A stretch of DNA of 64,000 nucleotides from contig NZ_JAHTMR010000004.1 of NCBI RefSeq assembly GCF_019200975.1, positions 310,001 to 374,000 on the forward strand, given 5' to 3'. This document shows positions 1 to 10,100 of the stretch, piece after piece (position 1 is the first letter of the stretch; the number at the start of each line of letters is the position of its first letter). The notes beneath the pieces are model-generated. The model saw nothing but the letters and a program-made list of their open reading frames with translations, was not told the DNA's origin and made no database searches. Origin of the DNA: Pseudomonas sp. PD9R. GTDB lineage: Bacteria; Pseudomonadota; Gammaproteobacteria; Pseudomonadales; Pseudomonadaceae. Both the position numbers and the translations under genes were made by a program.

Positions 1-372
1 AACGATAGTGTGTTGCCGATCATCGAAGCAGGGCAGGCAACGTTTTTCGATGATACATATGCCCTGGATGATACTTTTCTCATCAGGCATGCCCCAGGAC
101 ATTCCGCAGGGCATGTGCGAATTGAGTTGAAGTCAGGTGATCAATACGGCGTGTTTTGTGGCGACATGATTCATTCCCCCATTCAGGTTCCCTTCTGGCA
201 CTGGAGCAGCAGAGTTTGCGAGGATCCAGCCCAGGCCGCACGCAGTCGTCACGAATTGCTGTCTTTTTGTGTAGAGAATAATGCGCTTCTTCTACCCGGT
301 CATTTTGAAGATCCCTATATCGGTAGAATTATCGATAACGCTGGAACCTTCGGTATCCGCTTTGGGTGGTGA
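1..372 (+). CDS. Metallo-beta-lactamase-fold hydrolase, C-terminal part (cut by window edge)
   Basis: The reading frame is open to base 1, so this is the 3' part of a gene whose start lies outside the window; the GTG at 10 is probably internal. The translation carries a late MBL-fold motif (HAPGHSAGH), followed by a GDMIHSPIQ stretch that supplies a metal-ligand aspartate, and LLPGHF near the end. These are typical of glyoxalase II/N-acyl homoserine lactonase-like hydrolases, but the first HxHxDH motif is not visible, so substrate and metal use cannot be judged. No operon partner is seen: the next gene, a porin, begins about 270 bases downstream. A 7-bp inverted repeat at about 392-420 could be a weak terminator. 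Confidence 0.75.
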   Translation, partial: NDSVLPIIEAGQATFFDDTYALDDTFLIRHAPGHSAGHVRIELKSGDQYGVFCGDMIHSPIQVPFWHWSSRVCEDPAQAARSRHELLSFCVENNALLLPGHFEDPYIGRIIDNAGTFGIRFGW

Positions 373-639
373 CTTCAGGCAGGGTGTCTACTGCGGCTCA
401 TGCTGAGAAATGCAGCCGCATGGCCCCCTATTGTTTGATGGATAAAAGTAAATCCAATAACAAAAACAACAGGAAATCCAAGATGATCTCTATAGCCGGC
501 CTCAATCCTCGGTAAAGCCTATCCGTACACGCTTCAAAACACGTCGTGAAAGATTTCGGCGCTATTTGGTATGGGCGCTGGAATTGAACTGACGATGATT
601 TTAAATCCTGAACAATTCCAAGAAACAGGATAGATCGGC

Positions 640-1959
640 ATGCTTATTACCCAATCAAAGTGGTTGTTGATATTGCTGTGGGCGAGCGTTTCATCTGTAA
701 CGATGGCGCAAAATCAAAGTGAGGCTGAGGGGTTTATTGAAGACAGTCATGTCGGGCTGTTTATGCGTAACTTCTACTTTAATCGGGATTTTCGTAGCGA
801 CTATGGTCCCGGTAAGGTAGCTCAGGAGTGGGCGCAGGGTTTAACACTCTCCTTTCGTTCGGGCTATACACAGGGATTGTTTGGTTTCGGCGTGGATACC
901 TTCGCCAATATAGGTCTGAAACTGGATGGCGGTGCGGGCCGGCCACCCCTTCTATTATTAGCGAGAGACAGCAACGGCAACCCGGAAAACGAATATTCAG
1001 AAGTCGGTGCTGCTTTGAAAATGCGCTTGTCTGACACAGAACTGAAAGCAGGTGATTTAGCGCCTTACAATCCGGTCATGGCGATTGCAACTTCTCGACT
1101 TTTCCCCGCCAGCGCCCAAGGTCTGCAGGTGGTGAGCAGTGATATACCAGGCTTGCGTTTGGATGCCGGGCATTTCACGTCGGGCAATGATGTCAACTCA
1201 ACAAACAGAGATGGTCCATTGAAAGCGTTTTATGCCCAGCGCGACGCGAGCAGTATTGACTATGTCGGTGGTTGGTACAAAGTCAATAGTCAACTCACGC
1301 TAGGGGCTTTCGCCGCTAATTATGCAGACATCTGGAATCAGTACTACCTGAGCGCGGCACTGAATCTTCCAATCAACGACCTGCAAGCCATCGGCCTGCA
1401 ATTGACGGCCTACCATACCGATGACAGTGGCAAGAGCATTGCTGGCAATATCAACAATACGACATGGTCAGCGGAATTGGCGTACAGCGTCGGCATTCAG
1501 AAATTCACGCTGGCCAGGCAACAGGTTCATGGAGATGAGCCGTTCGATTATTTAGGGTTTGCATCAATGCCGGGTGATGCCATCGGCTTCCTCGCCAATA
1601 AGGCCCAGAATCTGGACTTCAACCTTCCTAACGAGCGGTCCTGGCAGTTGCGCTATAACCTCGATCTGGTGAGCTTTGGGGCGCCAGGGTTGACCTTCAT
1701 GGCGCGCTACATAACCAGCGAAGGCATCGACGGCAGTCATTACGGCGGTGGTGCCTATTCCAGGTACCAGACCGTAACGGATGGCAGTCGCTGGGAGCGC
1801 GACCTGGAAGTGGCATACGTGGTGCAAAGTGGTCCGGCGAAAGATCTTGTTATTCGTGTGGGAAAATCTGCACATCGCGCCGACGCGAGTGTGCAGCGTG
1901 TCGATCTGCCGAGCCTGGATGAAACGAGGGTTATGATTGAGTATCCCTTGTCTTTCTAA
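640..1959 (+). CDS. OprD-family outer-membrane porin
   Basis: This 439-residue protein has a Sec signal peptide (residues 1 to about 24, ending at a VTMAQ cleavage-like sequence). The mature part opens with the HVGLFMRNFYFNRDFR pattern typical of OprD/OccD-OccK porins, and a C-terminal aromatic residue (SF) fits outer-membrane insertion. The length is typical of the family (about 420-450). OprD porins form 18-strand barrels taking up basic amino acids or small carboxylic acids. The substrate is not predictable here. It stands alone, with 268 bases before it and 334 after it, so it may be a separate unit from the MBL gene. The start is ATG at 640, about 10 bases after an AGGATAG ribosome-binding sequence. 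Confidence 0.88.
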   Translation: MLITQSKWLLILLWASVSSVTMAQNQSEAEGFIEDSHVGLFMRNFYFNRDFRSDYGPGKVAQEWAQGLTLSFRSGYTQGLFGFGVDTFANIGLKLDGGAGRPPLLLLARDSNGNPENEYSEVGAALKMRLSDTELKAGDLAPYNPVMAIATSRLFPASAQGLQVVSSDIPGLRLDAGHFTSGNDVNSTNRDGPLKAFYAQRDASSIDYVGGWYKVNSQLTLGAFAANYADIWNQYYLSAALNLPINDLQAIGLQLTAYHTDDSGKSIAGNINNTTWSAELAYSVGIQKFTLARQQVHGDEPFDYLGFASMPGDAIGFLANKAQNLDFNLPNERSWQLRYNLDLVSFGAPGLTFMARYITSEGIDGSHYGGGAYSRYQTVTDGSRWERDLEVAYVVQSGPAKDLVIRVGKSAHRADASVQRVDLPSLDETRVMIEYPLSF

Positions 1960-2293
1960 GGCTCCACATTAATTTGATTTGGATTGAACGCCATGGTGTA
2001 CACATTTGTTGTGAAACCGTGGCTTTCGTGACTGCGTGCTTGCAAGGCATTGATCAGACATTCGCATTCGAGTTGATAAGCGTGCACGGTAGTCAATCGG
2101 ATATTTAGTTGACGGGACGCCAGTATTTGACTACGGCAAAAAATTCATCGCACAAAGTGCGTCATTGCGTTAATTCGGTACTAGAATAGGTGCACTGGCT
2201 ATCAGGCGACGACTAAGCGGAATCATCTCCCGCTTGCGCGAAAGCTGGGAACATCAATTAGAGGAACGGCTACTGCTATGAGATAGGAATGAA
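1960..2293. other. Intergenic stretch without recognised gene
   Basis: The 334 bases between the porin and the next gene hold no credible coding frame or RNA gene that I can see. A ribosome-binding sequence (AGATAGGAATGAA) lies at its right end just before the ATG at 2294. Confidence 0.5.
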
Positions 2294-3643
2294 ATGGATG
2301 AGTTATTGAAAACAATACGAAACAGTCATTACCTTCTATTGCTCGCATGCCTTGCGCTTATTTTACTTAGCTATTCTGCATATCTGACTCGGATCTATCA
2401 ATCCGCGAGTGATGAAGTAATTGCATTTGAAAAACTCAAAATTCAACGCTTTTTCGAATTTAAGAACTGGGATATTCCAGTCGGCGGCCCAAATACATCA
2501 TTGGGTGGCATGATCTCGCACTCCATGCCAAAATTTATGCAGGAGCTTTTTTCTGCCGGGTTTGGTAACGCTTTTTTTGATAATAAACAGTATTATCTTG
2601 AAATGGAAAAAAGCTCTAAGGAAGTCCTTATAAAAACGACTGAGCAAGCAGGGGTTAACTTTGTAGATGGATTCAATTTTCGTGATACACAATTCCTTCC
2701 TTTCTCCGATCCGCGTAAAACCATTTATATCACCGATGCAATGACGCTGCAGGAAATATACGACACGCTTACATCAAGAGAAGCTCGAAGCCCATTCGAG
2801 CTCTTCGTTCCAAGTGATGAGCAATTGAAAGAGAAACTCAGCGAATGGTTGCCGGCATATAAGTCGAAGAAGCTTGGAATTGGAGCGGTCTATTTTGATG
2901 AAATTAAACCTGTCCTTGACGTTCAGACAGCAACAATGGTGCCAGCTGGCGTGCTTGTCATCTGTTCGGCGAGCATTGTCCCACCACAGGAGCCGCGGCG
3001 CTGCTCTGTCGCCAATACAAAAGCGGATACCAAAGAGGAGAGAATATTCGCATTGTCAGAAGTGCGAGGAGAAAGTGTGCCCATTATCGGTTCGAGTCTC
3101 GAAGACTGGATTGCCAATCAGGAGATCACGAAGCAGTTCGCTTTTTACAGGGGAAAGGGAGACGTCAGGCTGGACTATTTCAGAAACCTTCGTTTGATTT
3201 GGTCTGAAGTGCGTTTTATGACTATTGAAAAAGCGAAGGCATATCTGAGTGACCGTCGCGCCACCTATACTCAGGACTTGCCAATCGAGGGGCTGAAGGC
3301 ATCGGGACAATCGGCCCTGGTTCTAGGTCCAATACTGTTAATTTGCTTGCTCGTTCATTTGCGATCGCACTTGTGGCATTTGCGATGCATGAAAGATGAT
3401 GTTCCGGAATTTCCTTGGATCGGCTTCTATAATGGATTAACTGATAAGCTATTTACGGCAGGGAGCATTGTATTGTTACCGTTCATAGCATGTATCCTTG
3501 AGGCCATATTTTTCACTTATTTCACCGCGCTTTTGTGGATTTGTGGGATCTCTGCTCCGCTACTTCTTTATCTCGGAATATTATCGATTCGAGATCTGAA
3601 GGAAATTCGCAATCGACGTGAGGCCTCTGAGAAAATAATCTGA
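2294..3643 (+). CDS. Unknown inner-membrane protein
   Basis: I do not recognise this 449-residue protein. It has one hydrophobic segment near the N-terminus (about residues 13-32, LLLLACLALILLSYSAY) and three near the C-terminus (about 340-357, 390-412 and 415-435). A roughly 300-residue middle region is largely hydrophilic and would be periplasmic if the first segment is a signal anchor. Two cysteines occur in the middle region (about residues 225 and 238). The start ATG is preceded by AGGA at suitable distance. It is flanked by non-coding stretches and appears monocistronic. Codon use is AT-richer than in the catabolic genes, which fits horizontally acquired or accessory DNA. No function is proposed. 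Confidence 0.6.
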   Translation: MDELLKTIRNSHYLLLLACLALILLSYSAYLTRIYQSASDEVIAFEKLKIQRFFEFKNWDIPVGGPNTSLGGMISHSMPKFMQELFSAGFGNAFFDNKQYYLEMEKSSKEVLIKTTEQAGVNFVDGFNFRDTQFLPFSDPRKTIYITDAMTLQEIYDTLTSREARSPFELFVPSDEQLKEKLSEWLPAYKSKKLGIGAVYFDEIKPVLDVQTATMVPAGVLVICSASIVPPQEPRRCSVANTKADTKEERIFALSEVRGESVPIIGSSLEDWIANQEITKQFAFYRGKGDVRLDYFRNLRLIWSEVRFMTIEKAKAYLSDRRATYTQDLPIEGLKASGQSALVLGPILLICLLVHLRSHLWHLRCMKDDVPEFPWIGFYNGLTDKLFTAGSIVLLPFIACILEAIFFTYFTALLWICGISAPLLLYLGILSIRDLKEIRNRREASEKII

Positions 3644-3927
3644 CCGGGTTTAAAAGAAAATGTACCTTAGTGGTGAGACGCCAACAGGATGTAGGACTCG
3701 ATTCGTGTCCTCACTTGGAGCGCACTCGCAGCCATGCGAAGGAGGACGGACAAGCCCCTGCGGCGACACGCGAACGTCGACTATTGGTCGATTGCTGCCT
3801 GTCGCGGATGGTCGCAAGCGACTGTGGATTGAACCGCTCTCTCTAAGTCGGGTTGCTCGTCAAACCAGAATAACGATTTCAGGTCAAGGGTGCTGTTTCA
3901 TCCCGGCTATCGCCATGAAACATAGCG

Positions 3928-4254
3928 TTAGTTTGGACGGTAATAAACCATTGCAGATAGCCCGTTCACAACTGTTGTATACGAAGTAAAACCGGCGTTG
4001 TTTGCTTCGGTTTGCCGCCTCTGTACATTATTTGCGCTTATGTCAATTAACAAATTGATCTTTGATGTTAGTCTTACGGTCCGACAAAGGACCAGGATTT
4101 TATGTGTATGGGCTGTGTCAGCCCAATATTTCACGGGTTCCCAATGTCGTGCTTGGCCTGCTAAGAGTAGCTCTTCAAAAATAGCCTCATCTTCTTGCAT
4201 GTGTTGAATGTCTATTAAGTGACATTGTATGTTGGCATCTTTTCCAAAAATCAT
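3928..4254 (-). CDS. Small unknown protein downstream of lipoprotein gene
   Basis: This 108-residue frame begins with ATG at 4254, just 11 bases after the stop of the lipoprotein gene upstream, and is preceded by AAGGAGAGCTCCT, a strong ribosome-binding sequence. That spacing argues for a two-gene operon. The first half (rich in E, H and W, for example the segment around ARHWEPVKYW) looks protein-like. The second half looks less ordered, and a frameshift near the middle is possible. I recognise no domain. An antisense or spurious reading of the 3' half cannot be excluded. Confidence 0.45.
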   Translation of the reverse strand: MIFGKDANIQCHLIDIQHMQEDEAIFEELLLAGQARHWEPVKYWADTAHTHKILVLCRTVRLTSKINLLIDISANNVQRRQTEANNAGFTSYTTVVNGLSAMVYYRPN

Positions 4255-4265
4255 AGGAGCTCTCC

Positions 4266-5504
4266 TTATTGTTTGATTGGTAATGGGGTGGCAGGATTGT
4301 CGACCTGTGGGGTCCGTGTAGAGGCTTTCGCTACCTCTGTTGCCTGACTACGAAGGCTTTGGTAAAGCTGGGGCTTTTCTATCAGGTCCTCTACGCTACC
4401 TACCTCCAATAGCCTGCCAGAAGGCAATATCAGATACTCCATAGCCAGGTAACCTACGACCAATGGAGTAGTAAAATTTTCATCCATGGTCACGCCACGC
4501 GCCGTACGAGAGGCTACTTTAAAGGACGCTCCCGGAAGAATGTAGCCTCCATATTTAGTCTCCGATTCAAGGTTCGCTATTTGCTGTTTAATAGCTTGCA
4601 GCTGTTGCTCAGTCTTGAGTTTGTTAACGGTTGCAATGTCTGTTTCCAAAGCTGCTATTTCAGAATCCGTAGTCGTGGGGTTCGAAATTGGTGGCGCTGG
4701 TGGGGGCGATGCAACGACAGCACCTTTCTTAAGTTCTACCTGCTTATTGAGATACGTAATTAAAGAATTGTACTGTTCCTCGGAGGCACTCAATAGGCCG
4801 GGCGTATTAGCTCCTGCCCCGACGTCAGTTTGTGTACCGACCGCCTCACTGAAAGCAAGTGTTACGGTTGCACCCTGAATGCTGTAAATGCGTGTGATAA
4901 CCCGAAGTACCGTTGGGCTATTGTTGTTATATTTTGAGGCAAGCAGGTTTTGATTTTTGGCAGCCCATCTACTAATGATCGACTGCATTGTTCTGTCGCT
5001 AAGTCCCTGATTGGAAGCGCCCTTAAATACCACAGACCCCGTGGCGCTTTGGGCTCCAGAGGCGGACAGTGCCACCGGGACGGAGTTTAGTGGTATCGCC
5101 AGCCCGAGGGCGCCCCTCTTGTCGACAGAGAACGTGTAGCTAGGAAAGGCTGTGCCGGGCGCACGATTAAAAGAAACATCATTTGTTTTTTTAAATCCAT
5201 TTGCATATTGGGTGTCATATTCTGATGCGGTTATGGGAATCCTATCGTATCGATTTATGAGAGGTAGAAAGCCTTTCGCCTCCCAAGTTGCAATTTCTGT
5301 ATCTACATCGTTTTTTGAAATGTATACATCACCAGGCCGGATATCTTCATCTAGCGGGTAGACAGGCATTATCTGGCTTGCTCTGATTGTCATGCTCCAA
5401 TCTTTAGCGACCTTTTCTAAAGCCTCGCGCGGAGGCGTTGAAACGCAGCCTACCAAGATGGCACTCAAAGTGAATAAAATCCCTCTAGCAAATCGTTTTT
5501 TCAT
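4266..5504 (-). CDS. Putative outer-membrane lipoprotein, unknown function
   Basis: The 412-residue product has a lipoprotein signal peptide: positive start (MKKRFARG), hydrophobic core and an LVGC lipobox with Cys at about residue 20. The following Val-Ser-Thr gives no Asp-2 retention signal, so sorting to the outer membrane is expected. After a globular part comes a Pro-rich linker (about 275-285, PPPAPP), a predicted short coiled coil (about 290-325, with repeated leucine, isoleucine and glutamate) and a C-terminal domain. AAGGA lies eight bases before the ATG. A small gene follows closely, probably co-transcribed. I do not recognise the family; a role in a cell-surface assembly is only a guess. 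Confidence 0.65.
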   Translation of the reverse strand: MKKRFARGILFTLSAILVGCVSTPPREALEKVAKDWSMTIRASQIMPVYPLDEDIRPGDVYISKNDVDTEIATWEAKGFLPLINRYDRIPITASEYDTQYANGFKKTNDVSFNRAPGTAFPSYTFSVDKRGALGLAIPLNSVPVALSASGAQSATGSVVFKGASNQGLSDRTMQSIISRWAAKNQNLLASKYNNNSPTVLRVITRIYSIQGATVTLAFSEAVGTQTDVGAGANTPGLLSASEEQYNSLITYLNKQVELKKGAVVASPPPAPPISNPTTTDSEIAALETDIATVNKLKTEQQLQAIKQQIANLESETKYGGYILPGASFKVASRTARGVTMDENFTTPLVVGYLAMEYLILPSGRLLEVGSVEDLIEKPQLYQSLRSQATEVAKASTRTPQVDNPATPLPIKQ

Positions 5505-5797
5505 ATAAGCTTTCCTTACTCATCTAAATTCATAATGCCGATATAGCTTGGACGCCTTTTGGGATGCGTGTCTTACTAACTGCTACTTGTTTATTCTGGG
5601 GTATGCGGCAAGCGATCAGTTTAAAAAAATTTAGAAGCCAATTGCATGTCTTCTTCAGCCGTTGATGGCGGATGAGTCATTGGGCGGTTATCCAACTTGA
5701 TTTGTTGCCAGATTCAAAGCTCACTTTTCAATGGTGGTTTGTGTTTAATTTTCTTGAAAAATATAAATTTTAACTGAAAGAAGTAGGGTGGACTGCT

Positions 5798-7108
5798 TCA
5801 TAGGTCAATCTCAAAATAGAGGGGATCACTACGCAAACCTTTCAATGTTGCGGCCTTACTGGGTGAGCGGTCAGTTCGAAGGGTATAGCCACGAGCTTTC
5901 GTTGCCTGCTCCAAAGCGTCCATCAAGGTTTTGAAGGGGAGATCTCCCCATTTGCGCTTCAGTGCCATGTCATGGTCGACCGGTACCACGGCTATTGCCA
6001 GATTCGTCATCAGATCAATTCCGCTTTCGCGGGCGGTGGCGTTGGAGCTGCCGTGATGTCCAACCTTGTAAAAAATAGTGCGGCGCAGCAGGTCAGGGCC
6101 AGTGACTCGCGTACCTTTCTGATCAGTCCATGCGAGATTGCCCCAAGAGAGCCAGTTGCCTACCTGCGCATCGGCTGCGAAGAGCAAAACCTCTCCATCA
6201 TTCAGTTCGACGGCCATCACCAGGCTCGTATTGTTGACGACGTTGTCGAGTTGCAGAGCAAGGCTAGTGGCATCGTCTAACCAGGCATCGTCAATGCGTC
6301 TCCAGTCCTGCTGATTCCAGTAGCGCTCCTGAAAAAATGCAACCGTCTGTGCCACCTGGGTGGGAATGTTGTAGGGACGGGAAAAAGGTAACTGCGACTC
6401 GTCTTCGTTGATTGCTGGAGTGAGATATTGATTAAAGGCATCCAAGGCCATTTTGTAGGTGGTCTTGTCGCCCGGGGTTTTAGGCGCGTTCATGTTTCTC
6501 AGCTTGTCCTCGTCGCGCGGCGGGCCAAGTACATAAATTCTTGCGCCAAAACTTTTTAGATCATGAGGTTTGTCCTTCGGATCACAGTACCTTACGTTCG
6601 CGGACTTGCTGCGCACTGCTTCAAGTGCGGATTGGGTGGTTATACGTGCCGAGGCACCGAAGAAACCGAGCAACTCAAGCAAGGGATGCTCGACGTCCGG
6701 AGTGTCCATGTGAAGGCGCAAGGCGGCCGATTGCAGCATGGCAAGCGCTTGGTCGTTATCCTTTTTCAGGGCGTTGGCTTGTTTGTCGTCAGGGTTCTCC
6801 GTCCAGGCCATCCAGACTTCATCGACGTTCAACTTTGCAAAACTATCCTTCGCCTGCATAAAGCCAGAGAGGTGATCCCAATGTTTGTGGGTGGCCACCA
6901 AAAGATCAATTTTGCCGCCGCTTTCCTTCAGGATATCGTCCATCACATCCGTCATCATTTTCGTGGCGTTGGAGGTTCCGATGATGACGCCGCAATCGAT
7001 CAGAATTCTGTAGGTCGCCCCTTCTTCTCCGTACAGTGTCACAAGGTGGCAGTCGCCCAATCCATGACGATAAATCCGTACCGTGGCACGAGGCTGTTTA
7101 GTGCTCAT
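5798..7108 (-). CDS. ComEC/Rec2-type MBL-fold protein, coupled to the dual-protease gene
   Basis: The 436-residue protein has an MBL fold of the ComEC-like branch. It shows an early beta strand with RHGLGDCHLV, an acidic strand ILIDCG, the metal motif THKHWDHLSG (HxHxDH) at about residues 80-89, and late KVGHHGSS and VPVDHD motifs, all consistent with a metal-binding hydrolase or nuclease. A longer frame upstream exists, but the ATG at 7108 is preceded by GGAGGTGGTC and overlaps the end of the protease gene by 11 bases, which indicates translational coupling. MBL proteins paired with proteases occur in known conflict systems (the MBL and trypsin-like pair of Avs1/AVAST type I). By analogy, the protease may control this MBL enzyme, or the reverse; that is inference. 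Confidence 0.8.
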   Translation of the reverse strand: MSTKQPRATVRIYRHGLGDCHLVTLYGEEGATYRILIDCGVIIGTSNATKMMTDVMDDILKESGGKIDLLVATHKHWDHLSGFMQAKDSFAKLNVDEVWMAWTENPDDKQANALKKDNDQALAMLQSAALRLHMDTPDVEHPLLELLGFFGASARITTQSALEAVRSKSANVRYCDPKDKPHDLKSFGARIYVLGPPRDEDKLRNMNAPKTPGDKTTYKMALDAFNQYLTPAINEDESQLPFSRPYNIPTQVAQTVAFFQERYWNQQDWRRIDDAWLDDATSLALQLDNVVNNTSLVMAVELNDGEVLLFAADAQVGNWLSWGNLAWTDQKGTRVTGPDLLRRTIFYKVGHHGSSNATARESGIDLMTNLAIAVVPVDHDMALKRKWGDLPFKTLMDALEQATKARGYTLRTDRSPSKAATLKGLRSDPLYFEIDL

Positions 7109-10100
7109 GACCACCTCCGTCGATGCTTCGGTGTACGAGCGCGAAAGGTTCATTGGCCATCGCCCGAAGACCGCGGTACTTGTCCTGCATGGATTGCGTG
7201 CGCTGATCCTGGAATTGCTGTTGATGCGCAAGACGTGCCGGCTGATTGATACGCTTGCGCACCACATAGGTCACCTGCCGACTGTTCAGGTCGATGACCA
7301 ACGTGACGCCACCACGAAATATATTGCCGCTGCCATCCTTCGCATGGAGGGATTGGGTCAACTCAACGACCATTTGCGATAGCAGCTGCCCGTCCGGCCC
7401 CACACGCCGCAAAGGCCGCACCGAATGAACCTCGATCCCGCGCATGTCGCATGCAACTGTACGGTCGCCAATTTGAAGCTGAAAATTCCGGTTCGCGTGG
7501 CGATACAGCCCGAGTGCTGACAGTTCGGCTTCACTCACGTGCTTGGGGCTCATCAACCAGCCATGGAATTCCTTGGCGTTGTCCCGCGATGTCTTCCATG
7601 CCGATTCGCGATGTGTCTGAAGCGTCCATTGAAGGCTCAGTTTCGGCAGCAATTCATTCAGCGTACTCAGGGGTTCCAGGGGCGGTTCCCAGCGCAATGT
7701 ATCAACTGAATAGCTGCGCAAGCCTTCGGGGTAAATTCCGCGAGCCATAAACGCGGAAGAGAACGCAACGCGGTAGCCGTAAGGATCTGAGGGCACCAAG
7801 TCATGATCAGCACTTACCAATGCTCTCAGGAAATCACCAAATGTGATGTCTACCGGAGGGCAGTAGTCCAGTGCCCGTATGCATATGGTGAGAATGTGCC
7901 TGGCTACGGTGCTGGCCACGTCTGTAAGTGCATCGACAAGGTCACTCTGGAGTGCACCTTGGGGTAGAACTTCTGAGCCGTGGGTGGCAAGCCGGATAGG
8001 CGCTTGGGCTCGTCTGGTGTAGACCTGCAAGAATGCATCGAACACCGCCGACACCAGCACCGCTCCCCGATCGTGGGCCTCAGTCTGACTCTGGTAATCA
8101 TTCGATTTCGGCAAACGGCGTGTCCAGGTCGGTTGACTGTCGGCGTTCACGCTGCCAGTGCCAATAGCATCCCTCAACGCCTTGTAGTGACCGGTGGCTT
8201 GGCCGAATTGCACTGCCAGCCAAGCCAGCATCGACTGTTGGCTGAGATCCCCACGAGAGTGCGCAAGCAACTCCCGAAGTGAGTCGCGCAGGGTGAAATG
8301 CTGGAAGAGGGCAACAATGTCGGCAAACCCTTCGTGAAAGGCCAGCACATCTGGATTGGTCGGTTCTATGAAACGCCGATGCAGCCCGTCGAGCAACGCA
8401 TGGGTCGTTTCATGCGCGACGATATCGTGGGAGAGCGCAGTGAACACATACTCACTGGCCACACCACTATTACCGTCGGATGAACTGAAGTAGCCCATCA
8501 AGAGCGCTTTACGCTGAGGGCTGTAGTAGGCATTGGACTCGCGTAAGGCATGCGGATAGATACGCAGGCGTTGAACGTAATCCGACTTTATACCGACGAA
8601 ACGTGGCGCCCAAAGTGCAACGCGACCCAATGCATTTTCGAAATGACGGATCGTTTTCATGGCAACGGCATACGCCATTTGTTGATGGAACTGTGGGTTC
8701 GCCTCGGAAGGTTGTAGGCCGTCGGTAGCCAAAAGACGCGGATCGTTTAGATCTACCGGTGCGTAACAGCAGCCACTGGCGGGATCGACATCCACGACTT
8801 CCAAGTACTCACCGATTGGCCCTGGTAGCAGATCAGTCTCCCACGGTATTTGTAGCGTTGTTTCGTTAATGCCGACTGTTTCCAGGGTGCGGCCTAGCAA
8901 TGGATCGTAGGCGTAAACACGCAGCCTGCGTGACACCGGTGTGGGTGGCACGGGTAGTAATGCGTGCTGAAGGTGCTGATCGCCAATGCCAGTATTTGGC
9001 ATTGGCGTCGCTTGCGATTTTGAAGGTGTTTGATGTGGTCCGGACGGCGAATTGGAATGCCCTAGTTGCAGGGCTCGCCGTAGCGCTTGGGACGCTTTGG
9101 AGTGTTGAGATAGTGCTTGGGCAAGGACAACACGCTGAGCAAGGCTGAGGGTGTCCGGATCGACATCAGGATCTGGCAGGATCGCCTGAATTGCAGCGGA
9201 CTGGGAAAGCTGTAAGGCCTCTAGCTCGAGCATTTTTTGCTGCGTGTTTCCAAACTGCGTCATGCCAAGTCCAGTCAGGACCCGCAGAAAAGGGAACGAG
9301 ACGGCATCGACTTGTTCTTTTTTGTTTTCCAGGGCCGCGGCGGTCGGTGCGGCGACACCATAAGCGTCAAGTGCTCGTAGCTCCCCGTGTCCCAATCTGG
9401 AAAAATCAGTGTTGTTCGCAGTGATGAACAACGCTGTACGAACGGCTTCCACCCGCATCCATTTGTCTGGGTAAGCGTTCCACTTTGTCCAGTTTTTTTG
9501 AATCCAGATAGCGGCAGCGGCCGCTATCTGTGGTGTGGCCGAGGAGGTGCCGCCGCCGTTCCAATCAACCGTGTTTGAACAACCTAGTTTTGCTCGCGGT
9601 ATGTTCGGTGTGTACGCTGCCATCGCCGTTCGCATTTTGCTGTCCGGTCCATAGTTGCCGGCCATCAATGTGACTGGAAGATCAGCATAAGGTTTGTGAT
9701 TTGCCATCACGCCACACGCCGCAATGACCCGATTGAACCTAGCCGGATAGACGATGTGGTGAGTGGGTGCATTGCCGAAGTTATTGCCTGCTGCGGTGAT
9801 CAGCACCACACCTTCTTCATAAAGGGCGTTGACCTCTTCCGCCCACAGCTGGCTGGGTAACCCGCCCATACTCATCGTCACAACCTGAACGGCTGTTTTG
9901 GGATCCTGGCAAAGGTCTCGGACATACCTTAGTGCGTTGACGATGGCGCTGTTGTAGAACAACTCGACCCGGTTGGCCACACGAATGGGGACAACCTTCA
10001 CAAAAGGGGCTGCACCAAGGCGGGTCGTGCCGGGTAATGGATTTCCGGCAAGTACACTCATTGTTGCTGTGCCGTGACCAAGATTGTTCACCAGACCGGA

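Noticed and set aside
3660..3989. 109-codon plus-strand frame
   Set aside because: No ribosome-binding sequence, atypical composition, antisense to the likely small gene at 3928-4254, and it looks like an intergenic Pseudomonas sequence read by chance.
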